Assembly (NCBI GenBank): GCA_035405645.1
Contig: DAONJL010000013.1
Location: forward strand, 9,313-22,898
Origin: DAONJL01 sp035405645 [NCBI: bacterium]
Lineage (GTDB): Bacteria; JAGOBX01; DAONJL01
Reading direction: 5' to 3'
DNA: 13,586 nucleotides
Below the pieces are notes generated by a model. The model saw only the letters and a list, made by a program, of their open reading frames with translations, had not been told where the DNA came from and searched no databases. Of this stretch, positions 1 to 8,741 are shown one piece after another; within the stretch, counting starts at the first letter, position 1; the number at the start of each line of letters is the position of its first letter. The position numbers were made by a program, and so were the translations under genes.

Positions 1-1792
1 ATTTATGTTTCTTGCTGGTCATCCGCAAATATTTTTTTATTTCTTATTTACTATTTTTATTCTTCTGCTTTTTAATTTTAAAAGAATCAATAATTATAAA
101 AAATTTTTTTTATTACTTTCTTTATCGCTTGTTTTAATTATTATTTTAATTTTACCACAATTATCTGCAACTTTTGAATTAACAAAAAATTCAGCAAGAA
201 TAACTGATATTAATTATAAGTTTAATACTTATTTTTCTCTCGAACCTTTACATATTGTCCAAATTATTGCACCAAATTTTTTCGGTAATTGTAAAGAAGG
301 AACATACTGGCGCAATGCTGTCTGGCGAAAATTAACTGGCTTTGAAGATTATAGATTTTTTATTGGTTTTATTTCTCTTTTTTTTGTTTTAATCTGTTTT
401 TTAAAAGTTCGTGATAAAAAATTTTTTCCTTTTAAATTCTTATTTATTATTGCTTTATTTATTGCTTTTGGTAAATATACACCTGTTTACAAATTATTCT
501 ATTATTTCGTTCCTGGTTTTAAACTTTTCCGCTGGCCTGTAAGATTTATGGCTATTTTTCATATTGCTAATATTGTTCTTACTGCTGCTGGTATAAATTA
601 TTTTTTTGAAAAATCACTTAAATTTAATTATAAGTTTTTATTATATTTAATAGTTTTCTTTTCCATTTCTTTAATTTGCTTATTTATCATTAAATCAAGT
701 AATTATTATATTTTTGAAAATTTCTTGTTAAATAAAAAAATTAATTTTTTTGAATTTGCAAAACGATTTAATATATTAACTTCTACTATTCAATTTTCTA
801 TTATTAAACTCATCTTTATTATCTCTTTTTTTACTGTTATTTTATCATTAAAAATTTCAAAACAATATAAACTTTATTTCCTGCTATTTTTGATTTATTT
901 TGAATTAGTTAGTTTTTCAATCACATTTTTTCAAGTTGATGATATGAAAAAATATATAAATGATGGCTATAAATTTTTAGTTCAAAATACTTATAAAACA
1001 GAGAGAATATTAAGTTTATCAAAAATGGAACACCTTGCATGTTATCATTCTTTAGGAATTAGTTCTATAAAAGGATATGAACCTTTAATTTACAATAAAT
1101 ATGCAAATTACTTATCTTTTATTGAGCGCGAAAAAGGACTTTCTGAAAATATAAGATTTTATTTTCCTGATTATGAACATATTTTATTTAAGTTTTTAAA
1201 TGTAAAATATATTATTGATTTTGAAAATAAAATCTGGTCAAATAATTTTGTTTTTAATAAAGATAATATTCGAATCATTGAAAATCAAAATAGATTTGGT
1301 TTCTGGAAAATTTATGATAAATTTGAAAAAATAAATTTTGATAATTTTTTTAATATTGATTTTTATAAATTAGAAAATACCTTATTTTTAGAAACTGATT
1401 ATAATTTTAATAATTATAATTTTTCAATTACTAATAATTCATTAAATTTCAATTTATTAAATTTTTCAAATAATTTAATTTCATTTAATTTTTCAGCAAC
1501 ACAGGATTGTTTGCTTTTATTAAGTGTAATAAATTATCCTGGCTGGCAAGTGTATGATAATGGTAAAAAAATAAATCATTTTTCAGGTAATTATTTATTT
1601 ATTTCTTTTCCAATTAAAAAAGGTGAACATAAAATTATTTTAAAATTTACTCCAACAAATTTTTACTTTTTTTTAACTCTATCTGGCTTGACTTTTGTTT
1701 TTCTGTGTTTTATTTTTTTAATATTAATTATTATTGAGGTGAAAAAATATGTGTCTTGCTATACCAATGAAAATAAAAAAAATAAAAAGTAA
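1..1792 (+). CDS. YfhO-family polytopic membrane protein (5' partial)
   Basis: This is the C-terminal part of a large multi-spanning membrane protein resembling the YfhO family (GT-C-like fold, often linked to glycosylation of cell-envelope polymers). The frame is open to the window edge. The Met at position 5 sits directly before a GHPQ motif that, from memory of the family, lies well inside the protein, so the true start is upstream. Counting from that Met, hydrophobic helices lie near residues 8-26, 33-52, 117-134, 143-157, 183-200 and 208-230. FRWPVRF (175-181) is the family's FRxPxRF-like motif. A soluble beta-rich region follows, with a YPGWxVYxNG motif near 510-520, and a last membrane helix near 555-580, as in YfhO proteins. 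The gene overlaps hypC by 44 bp, so the two are probably co-transcribed. Substrate unknown. Confidence 0.8.
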   Translation, partial: FMFLAGHPQIFFYFLFTIFILLLFNFKRINNYKKFFLLLSLSLVLIIILILPQLSATFELTKNSARITDINYKFNTYFSLEPLHIVQIIAPNFFGNCKEGTYWRNAVWRKLTGFEDYRFFIGFISLFFVLICFLKVRDKKFFPFKFLFIIALFIAFGKYTPVYKLFYYFVPGFKLFRWPVRFMAIFHIANIVLTAAGINYFFEKSLKFNYKFLLYLIVFFSISLICLFIIKSSNYYIFENFLLNKKINFFEFAKRFNILTSTIQFSIIKLIFIISFFTVILSLKISKQYKLYFLLFLIYFELVSFSITFFQVDDMKKYINDGYKFLVQNTYKTERILSLSKMEHLACYHSLGISSIKGYEPLIYNKYANYLSFIEREKGLSENIRFYFPDYEHILFKFLNVKYIIDFENKIWSNNFVFNKDNIRIIENQNRFGFWKIYDKFEKINFDNFFNIDFYKLENTLFLETDYNFNNYNFSITNNSLNFNLLNFSNNLISFNFSATQDCLLLLSVINYPGWQVYDNGKKINHFSGNYLFISFPIKKGEHKIILKFTPTNFYFFLTLSGLTFVFLCFIFLILIIIEVKKYVSCYTNENKKNKK

Positions 1793-1979
1793 TGATATTG
1801 CAATTGCTGAATTAAATGATGTAGAACGAGAAGTATGTATTAGTTTATTAGAAGATGTAAAAATAAATGATTATATTTTAGTGCACGCAGGTTTTGGTAT
1901 AGAAAGAATTGAGCCTGATGAAGCAAAAAAAACTCTCGAACTCTTAAATGAAATGTATTCTTTCAAATCTGCAAAATGA
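1749..1979 (+). CDS. hypC: Hydrogenase maturation chaperone HypC/HupF
   Basis: A 76-residue protein of normal HypC length. It begins MCLAIPMKI, with the family's essential Cys2 that, together with HypD, carries the Fe(CN)2CO precursor during [NiFe]-hydrogenase active-site assembly. The C-terminal half has the typical HAGFGIERI segment followed by an acidic helix (PDEAKKTLELL). The start is supported by GAGGTG at 1736-1741, seven bases before the ATG. The gene begins inside the 3' end of the YfhO gene (44 bp overlap) and its TGA overlaps the ATG of the ClC gene (ATGA), so all three are likely translated from one mRNA. No other hyp gene and no hydrogenase subunit is in the window, so its partners must be encoded elsewhere. 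Identification is strong; the neighbourhood is unusual. Confidence 0.93.
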   Translation: MCLAIPMKIKKIKSNDIAIAELNDVEREVCISLLEDVKINDYILVHAGFGIERIEPDEAKKTLELLNEMYSFKSAK

Positions 1980-3838
1980 AAAAAGTTCTAAAACTGGAAA
2001 ATATTTTCAAAAAAAATTTTTTAAATGAAGAAAAGTTATTACCAATTATTATCATTATTATCGGTCTTTTATCAGGTTTTTTAACTGTTATTTTTAAATT
2101 AACTATTCACTCTTTTGAAGATTTAATATTCTTCAATAAATTTTTTATTTTACCACATAATTTACATTTTTTAATTTACCCTATCTTATTTTCTTTTCTT
2201 TCTGGATTATTAATCTTTTTATTTTTCCCATTATCAAAAGGCGGCGGTGTTATTCAATTAAAAAGATCATTATATTATAACTATGGAAAAATAGAGGAAA
2301 AAGAAATTATTGGTAAATTTTTTACTGCTTTATTATGTATTGGTTCTGGTTTAGCAGTTGGTCCAGAAGGTCCTATTTTATTTATGTGCGCTGCTCTTGG
2401 TAGTTGGGTTGGTAAATTATTTTATGTTAAACGAATGAATATTAAAAATTTAGTAATAAGCGGAACTGCTGGCGGAATGGCTGCTGCATTTAATACTCCA
2501 ATTACTGGTCTTATGTTTGCTCTCGAAGAATTAATTGGTATATTTTCCTCTAAAATTTTAGGTATTACAATTATTTCCTGTGTCTTAGCTGCTTTTATTC
2601 AACGATTATTTCTTGGTGCTAATCCAATTTTTGATGTTCAAATTTTTTATTTCTATCAACCTTTAGACTTTTTATTTTATATCATTTTAGGTATCTGTGC
2701 TGGCTTCCTTTCTTTTTTATTTATCTTTTTTCTAAAGTTTTTATTAACTATTTTTTCTTTCTGGAAAAATAAATATTCTTCACTTATCTTACCACCTTTT
2801 TGTGGCATGATAATTGGCTTCTCTGCTTTATTTTTTTCTTCTGATATTACTGGCTTCAATTATAAACCAAAAAATATTTCATTAGAAGGCGAAAAATATG
2901 ATGTTAAAAATTTAAGTTTAATTTTACCTAAAAAATTTCAAAATAACCAGAGTAAAGAAAAAGAAATTAAAAATGTAGGTCCTGCAACTGCATTATATAA
3001 ACAAATTGAAGATATTATGACAAATAAAATTTCAAGTAAATTATTATTGTATATTTTCATTTATAAATTTTTAATGATTCTTATTTGTAATTATGCTGGA
3101 ATATCTGGTGGTATTCTTGCTCCAACTATTTTTATAGGTGCATGTATTGGCGGATTAAATGCTGCTTTTTTTAACCATTTTTTTCCGCACTTTTCTTCAC
3201 TTCATGGTTGTTATGTTATTATTGGTATGGGTGCTTTTTTTGCCGGTATTATGAAAACACCTATAACCTCAATTTTTCTCGTATTTGAAATGACACATAA
3301 TTACGAAATTATCTTACCGCTTATGATTTCTAATTTTATTAGTTATTTCATTTCTAAATATTTTTTTAATGGTTCAATTTATGATTTATTATTAAAAACA
3401 CAGGGTTATAATATTAACTTCAAAACAATTGATTTAAAATCAATTGAAATTTCTCAAGTTATGACTTCATCTGTTGTTGTTCTAAATGCTAATTTAAAAA
3501 TAAAAGATATTACTGAAATTATTAATAAATATAACTATTACTCTTTTCCTGTTATTGATGATAATAATCACTATATTGGCTTAATTAAAAAAAATATAAT
3601 AAATAAAAAAATAAAAGAAAAAAAATTTGATGAAAAATTAAGTGAAGCATTAATAGATTATTATATACCTCCATTATATGAATATTATCGTCTGGAAACT
3701 GCATTAAAATTTTTTAATATGTATGAAACAAGCGTTCTGGCTGTTCTTAATAATAAAGAAGAAAAAAGAATTATTGGTATTGTAACGCAAAAAGATGTAA
3801 TTAAATTTTTATCAAATTTATGTGAAAATAATGAATAA
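1976..3838 (+). CDS. ClC-family chloride channel/H+ antiporter with CBS pair
   Basis: A 620-residue protein of the inner membrane. The ClC core (about 20-480) shows GPEGP with the gating glutamate at E131, the segment GGMAAAFNTPITG ending in E184-E185 (E185 at the proton-glutamate position of exchangers), GISGGILAP, GMGAFFAGIMKTPIT, and Y469 at the position of the Cl-coordinating Tyr445 of E. coli ClC. This points to Cl-/H+ exchange more than to a pure channel. The selectivity motif GSGIP is replaced by GGGVI (residues 89-93), losing the usual Ser and Pro. A hydrophilic stretch at about 300-348 is some 45 residues longer than the matching loop of E. coli ClC as I remember it. Two CBS domains follow (about 496-545 and 555-615), a possible nucleotide-sensing module. 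No clear Shine-Dalgarno sequence is present; the ATGA overlap with hypC suggests translational coupling. Confidence 0.9.
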   Translation: MKKVLKLENIFKKNFLNEEKLLPIIIIIIGLLSGFLTVIFKLTIHSFEDLIFFNKFFILPHNLHFLIYPILFSFLSGLLIFLFFPLSKGGGVIQLKRSLYYNYGKIEEKEIIGKFFTALLCIGSGLAVGPEGPILFMCAALGSWVGKLFYVKRMNIKNLVISGTAGGMAAAFNTPITGLMFALEELIGIFSSKILGITIISCVLAAFIQRLFLGANPIFDVQIFYFYQPLDFLFYIILGICAGFLSFLFIFFLKFLLTIFSFWKNKYSSLILPPFCGMIIGFSALFFSSDITGFNYKPKNISLEGEKYDVKNLSLILPKKFQNNQSKEKEIKNVGPATALYKQIEDIMTNKISSKLLLYIFIYKFLMILICNYAGISGGILAPTIFIGACIGGLNAAFFNHFFPHFSSLHGCYVIIGMGAFFAGIMKTPITSIFLVFEMTHNYEIILPLMISNFISYFISKYFFNGSIYDLLLKTQGYNINFKTIDLKSIEISQVMTSSVVVLNANLKIKDITEIINKYNYYSFPVIDDNNHYIGLIKKNIINKKIKEKKFDEKLSEALIDYYIPPLYEYYRLETALKFFNMYETSVLAVLNNKEEKRIIGIVTQKDVIKFLSNLCENNE

Positions 3839-3858
3839 TAAATACTTTTTATTATTCA
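3832..3858 (+). terminator. AT-only hairpin at the end of the ClC gene
   Basis: A perfect 11-bp inverted repeat (arms 3832-3842 and 3848-3858, 5-base loop) spans the ClC stop codon. The stem is nearly all A/T, and no uninterrupted T-tract follows, so it is at best a weak terminator or an mRNA 3'-end stabiliser. In sequence this AT-rich, chance hairpins are common. Confidence 0.35.
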
Positions 3859-3913
3859 GTTAATTATTTTATATTTGATAAAAATTTTTTTAAAAATATT
3901 AAAAAAATAAATC

Positions 3914-5289
<1,376 letters not shown>

Positions 5290-5340
5290 TAAAATTATAT
5301 TGGTCTAATTAAAATTTATAGTGAGAATTTTGTAAAAGGC

Positions 5341-5369
5341 TTGTCGGATATAAATTTTTTATTTATAAT
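5341..5369 (+). promoter_or_regulatory. Sigma70-type promoter for chemoreceptor-PilZ operon
   Basis: TTGTCG at 5341-5346, an exact 17-base spacer, and a perfect TATAAT at 5364-5369 form the best promoter in the window. Transcription would start near 5376 and give a leader of about 100 bases before the chemoreceptor. A 7-bp inverted repeat (5349-5355 with 5361-5367, 5-base T loop) covers the spacer and overlaps the -10 box, so it could be an operator, though it is A/T only. Confidence 0.55.
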
Positions 5370-5424
5370 TTTTACTTTAGTTTATCTCATAAAATTTAAA
5401 AAAATTACAATTTTTATTTCTAAA

Positions 5425-5453
5425 ATTTTTATATAAATTTTTTTTATAAAAAT
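5425..5453 (+). other. AT hairpin in the chemoreceptor mRNA leader
   Basis: A 9-bp perfect inverted repeat (5425-5433 with 5445-5453, 11-base loop) lies about 12 bases upstream of the ribosome binding site, in the predicted leader. It contains only A/T pairs, so it may be chance. No known riboswitch consensus (including the cyclic-di-GMP classes) is recognisable in 5277-5478. Confidence 0.2.
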
Positions 5454-5478
5454 ATATATTTAATGGTGAGGAAAAATC

Positions 5479-8346
5479 ATGGAAAAATTAGGGAAGAAAA
5501 AATTCCATTTTAAAAAAAATTTAAGTAAAAAAATTATTTTTTATTTTTTTATTATTCTTTTTATTTGTATTATTTTATTATTAAGCATTAGTATTACTAA
5601 ATCCCGTCAAAAACTATTATCAATGAACATAAGTAAAGCATTATTAGTAAGTAATAATTTAGCTAATACAAGTAAACAACAATTAATCGTTTTTGAAATT
5701 GATAAAATTTCACAAAATTTTTTAAAAACAAAAGAGAATGATAATGATGTGGAAAGTATCTCATTATATGATGTAAATGGTTTTTGTCTTGCTTCAACAG
5801 AAAAAGAAAATATTGAAAAAACATTTAATGAAACAAAAGAACAAAAAGAAATATTACAACTTACAGATTTAAAATTATTACCTGATAAAAATAATAATTA
5901 TGTTATTGCTGTTCCTATGTTTTCAGAGCAAGAAAAAATAGGAACTGTTATTATTAAATTTACAACCAAAAATATAAATCAATTAATTTATAATATCGCT
6001 CTTCTTATAGGAATTTCTGCCTTTTCTATTATGTTTATTGGTTCTTTTTTTTATTATTTTATTATTGAAAAAAATATTTCAAAACCATTAAAAAAAGTAA
6101 TTGAAATTGCTCAAAAAATTGCTGATGGCGATTTAAATCAAAAACAATTAAATATAAAATCAAATGATGAAATTGGACTTTTAGCCGATGTTTTTAATAA
6201 TATGATTATTTCTTTAAATAAATTATCATTGCAGGCTGAGGCAATCGCTAACGATGATTTAAATAATGAAATATTAAATGAAAAATATAAAGGTGATTTA
6301 GCAGAATCATTTTCATTAATGATTTTGAAATTAAAAGAATTTGCCACAATAACAAAACTTATCAGTGAAGATAATTTGTTTGCTGCTGAAATAAATGAAT
6401 TTTTAGAAAAAAATAAAAAACAATTATTATTAGATGAGGAATTAAAATCATTTTATATTGAAACTTATAATCAAGAAATTAATTTAAATGAAAGTGCTTC
6501 AGTACTGACTTATTCTTATGTTAAAATGATTGAAAATTTACGAAGTTTAGCAAGACAGGCTGAAATTATTGCTAACGATGATTTATATAATAAAGAACTC
6601 GATGTTTTTATTGAAAAAGGCACACTTTGTTCTGCATTTAGTAAAATGCGCGATTTTCTGAAGAAGTTAGCAAGACAGGCTGAAATTATTGCTAATGATG
6701 ATTTATATAATCCTGAATTAAATATTCAACTTAGCACTGGTATTCTGGGTTCAGCATTTTTTAAAATGCGTAATAATTTAATTGAATTATCAAAACAAGC
6801 TACTATTATTTCAAATGATGATTTGTATAATAAACAACTTGATAAACAAATCAGTACTGGTGTGTTAGGTTCTACTTTTATTAAATTAAGGGATAATTTA
6901 CGAAGTTTAGCAAAACAGGCAATAAATATTGCAAATGATGATTTATATAATAAAGAACTCGAAACACAAATTACTGATGGTATTCTGGGTTCGGCTTTTT
7001 TCAATATGCAAAAAAAATTAAGAGAACTTGCAAAACAGGCTGAAATTATTGCAAATGATGATTTATATAATCCTGAATTAAATAAAGAAATTAGTAATGG
7101 TACTTTAGGTTCAATTTTTAAAAAGTTAAGAGAAAAATTAAAAACAATTGCAAATCAAGCTGAATTAGTTGCTAATGATGATTTATATAATCCTGAATTA
7201 AAAAAAGAAATTTCTGATGGAGTTCTTGGTAATACTATTAAAAGAATGAGAGATAATTTAAGAGAAATGGCACAACAAATTGAATTACTTGCAAATGATA
7301 ATATTTTTAATAAAAAACTTGATGAGAAAATTTCTAATGGTGTAGTTGGTCAAAGTATTGAAAAACTAAAAAATAATTTAAGATATTTTGTTAATATTGC
7401 TCAAACAATTTCTAATAATGATTTAACTATTTCAATTAAAGATGAATTAAGTGCTGGTGAACTTTCGAGCAGTTTTAAAAAAATGATAAATACATATAAA
7501 AATTTAATTTTGCTTTTAAAAAATTTATCGTTAAATATTGAAAAAATTTCTGATGATGTTTTAGCTTCGTCAATGAAAATGGAAGATGAATTAAAAGAAC
7601 AATCAATAAAAATCAAAGAGAATCAAAATTTAATAAATATGCTTATAGAATCAATCAACAAAATAAATAGTAATATTAATGAAATCGAAAAAAATTCTAA
7701 TGATACTTTAAATACTTCTGAAATTAGTAAAAATAATATTTTTATTATGGTTAAGAATTTATCTGAAATAAATACTTCTGTTAATGAAACTTATAATTTT
7801 ATTCAGATTTTAAGCGAACGTTCAAGAGAAATAACAAAAATTATAAATACAATAACTGAGATAAGCGAACAAACAAATTTATTAGCATTAAATGCAGCAA
7901 TTGAAGCTGCAAGAGCAGGTGAATTTGGTAAAGGTTTTGCCGTTGTCGCTGATGAAGTCCGCTCTCTTGCTGATAAAAGCGGAAAAAATGCAATTGAAAT
8001 AAATGAGATTGTTGAAAAAATTCAAAATGAAATTGATGTTTCATTAAAATCAATGATAAATAGTAAATCATTAGTTGAAGATGGAACTAAATTAATAGAA
8101 AACTTTAAACAATCTTTTTTAAATATTGATAAAATGATTTCGATTGTAACTACAGCAATTAAACAAATATCTCTTTTAATAAATGACCAGGTAAACTTTT
8201 CAGAACAAGTTCTAAAAAGCAATGATTATATTTCTGATATTTTACAAAAGAGTTCTTCATCCTCACATAATTTAGTTTTAATTGCTAATGATTTAATGGT
8301 CTCTGTTTCTCATTTAAATAATGAAATAAAAAAATTCCATTTATAA
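5479..8346 (+). CDS. Methyl-accepting chemotaxis protein with poly-HAMP array
   Basis: A 955-residue inner-membrane chemoreceptor. Membrane helix 1 is at about 19-40. A periplasmic sensor of about 128 residues (41-168) has a Cache/PAS-like pattern ([11 protein letters not shown], then [18 protein letters not shown]). Helix 2 is at about 170-196. A canonical HAMP domain (200-246, P203, DEIG motif) is followed by ten HAMP-like units (247 to about 675) and the signalling domain (about 690-950). The signalling tip is fully conserved ([20 protein letters not shown], then [16 protein letters not shown]), so coupling to CheA/CheW is expected. No C-terminal CheR-tether pentapeptide is seen. The start is fixed by GAGG at 5468-5471, seven bases before the ATG. 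The downstream PilZ gene begins 16 bases after the stop. Most receptors have one HAMP domain; this one is mostly HAMP. The ligand is unknown. Confidence 0.95.
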   Translation: MEKLGKKKFHFKKNLSKKIIFYFFIILFICIILLLSISITKSRQKLLSMNISKALLVSNNLANTSKQQLIVFEIDKISQNFLKTKENDNDVESISLYDVNGFCLASTEKENIEKTFNETKEQKEILQLTDLKLLPDKNNNYVIAVPMFSEQEKIGTVIIKFTTKNINQLIYNIALLIGISAFSIMFIGSFFYYFIIEKNISKPLKKVIEIAQKIADGDLNQKQLNIKSNDEIGLLADVFNNMIISLNKLSLQAEAIANDDLNNEILNEKYKGDLAESFSLMILKLKEFATITKLISEDNLFAAEINEFLEKNKKQLLLDEELKSFYIETYNQEINLNESASVLTYSYVKMIENLRSLARQAEIIANDDLYNKELDVFIEKGTLCSAFSKMRDFLKKLARQAEIIANDDLYNPELNIQLSTGILGSAFFKMRNNLIELSKQATIISNDDLYNKQLDKQISTGVLGSTFIKLRDNLRSLAKQAINIANDDLYNKELETQITDGILGSAFFNMQKKLRELAKQAEIIANDDLYNPELNKEISNGTLGSIFKKLREKLKTIANQAELVANDDLYNPELKKEISDGVLGNTIKRMRDNLREMAQQIELLANDNIFNKKLDEKISNGVVGQSIEKLKNNLRYFVNIAQTISNNDLTISIKDELSAGELSSSFKKMINTYKNLILLLKNLSLNIEKISDDVLASSMKMEDELKEQSIKIKENQNLINMLIESINKINSNINEIEKNSNDTLNTSEISKNNIFIMVKNLSEINTSVNETYNFIQILSERSREITKIINTITEISEQTNLLALNAAIEAARAGEFGKGFAVVADEVRSLADKSGKNAIEINEIVEKIQNEIDVSLKSMINSKSLVEDGTKLIENFKQSFLNIDKMISIVTTAIKQISLLINDQVNFSEQVLKSNDYISDILQKSSSSSHNLVLIANDLMVSVSHLNNEIKKFHL
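6217..7500 (+). repeat. Tandem 120-bp repeats encoding HAMP-like units
   Basis: Ten consecutive units lie inside the chemoreceptor gene. Units begin at 6217 (39 residues), 6334 (diverged, 69 residues), then every 120 bp exactly at 6541, 6661, 6781, 6901, 7021, 7141, 7261 and 7381. The protein pattern is (K/R)[16 protein letters not shown], then xELxxxISxG, then xLGSxFxKMRxNL. The first part is the HAMP AS1 helix, the middle the connector, and the last the AS2 helix, where GxLG stands in for the canonical DEIG. DNA conservation is high: the NDDLY-coding stretch is nearly identical in six units. The first and last units are the most diverged, as expected for an array that expanded from its middle. 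Confidence 0.9.
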
Positions 8347-8352
8347 TTGAAT

Positions 8353-8357
8353 GGAGG
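8353..8357 (+). promoter_or_regulatory. Ribosome binding site that decides the PilZ start
   Basis: GGAGG lies five bases before the ATG at 8363. An upstream in-frame ATG at 8351 overlaps this GGAGG and has no binding site of its own, so translation should begin at 8363. Confidence 0.8.
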
Positions 8358-8362
8358 TTATT

Positions 8363-8713
8363 ATGAATATTTCAAAAGAGAACAAAAATGAATCATTGCA
8401 AAAAAGAAAAAGTTGGCGGGCAAAAGCAACTACAAAAATAACAGTTTTCTGGCGTGATAAAGTTTTAACTGGCACTACTGATGATATTGGTGAGGGTGGT
8501 TTAAAATTTAATTTATCAGAAGAAATACCTTTAAATGAAATTATTTTACTTCAAATAAATGATTTATCATTTGAAAAAATTAAAACAAAAATATTAAGTT
8601 GTGATTCTATAAAAGTTAATTTATTTACTTACAGAGGTCAATTTATAAATTTTCCATCATCACTTAAAAATCAATTATTAAAATTCATATTTGATAGATT
8701 TACAAAAAAATAA
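8363..8713 (+). CDS. PilZ-domain protein, candidate c-di-GMP receptor
   Basis: A small cytoplasmic protein of 116 residues from the ATG at 8363. It carries the PilZ binding pattern: R15-K-S-W-R19 (the RxxxR motif that clamps the c-di-GMP bases and phosphates) and D41-I-G-E-G-G46, matching (D/N)xSxxG except that Ser is replaced by Gly43. The rest is beta-strand-like with a C-terminal amphipathic helix, so it is a single-domain PilZ. It follows the chemoreceptor by 16 bp and very probably shares its transcript, suggesting it tunes receptor output or motility in response to c-di-GMP. The Ser-to-Gly change may weaken binding, so ligand binding is inferred rather than certain. Its stop lies six bases from the convergent uvrA stop. 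Confidence 0.85.
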   Translation: MNISKENKNESLQKRKSWRAKATTKITVFWRDKVLTGTTDDIGEGGLKFNLSEEIPLNEIILLQINDLSFEKIKTKILSCDSIKVNLFTYRGQFINFPSSLKNQLLKFIFDRFTKK

Positions 8714-8741
8714 AATGAATTATGATGATAAATATTTTTTT
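8704..8741. terminator. Candidate bidirectional terminator between PilZ and uvrA
   Basis: The convergent genes are six bases apart. A run of seven A then TA (8704-8712) is mirrored by TA then seven T (8733-8741), a perfect 9-bp inverted repeat read the same way from both strands, so each transcript would end in a T-tract. Between the arms lies only a weak 4-bp stem. The arms sit inside the 3' ends of both coding regions. It is A/T only, so activity is uncertain. Confidence 0.35.

Noticed and set aside
5-7. YfhO gene starting at the ATG at position 5
   Set aside because: It lies immediately before a motif that is internal in the family, the frame is open upstream, and no ribosome site can be seen, so the gene is 5' truncated by the window.
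1749-1979. A hydrogenase operon around hypC
   Set aside because: The neighbours on both sides are a YfhO-type protein and a ClC transporter. No hydrogenase or other hyp gene is present in the window.
5324-5350. Sigma28 (flagellar/chemotaxis) promoter before the chemoreceptor
   Set aside because: GTCGGATA only loosely resembles GCCGATAA and there is no TAAA at the required distance. A good sigma70-type pair overlaps the same region.
6541-7500. CRISPR-like or satellite array because of the regular spacing
   Set aside because: The period is 120 bp, there are no short direct repeats with unrelated spacers, and the whole stretch is an open reading frame with a conserved protein pattern.
6138-8222. 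Several minus-strand open frames opposite the chemoreceptor gene
   Set aside because: They mirror the repeat-bearing coding strand, show no domain, have no ribosome sites and end up as Ser/Phe-rich low-complexity translations typical of antisense shadows.
8351-8362. PilZ gene starting at the ATG at 8351
   Set aside because: This ATG overlaps the GGAGG that serves the ATG at 8363 and has no ribosome site of its own. The extra four residues add nothing to the domain.
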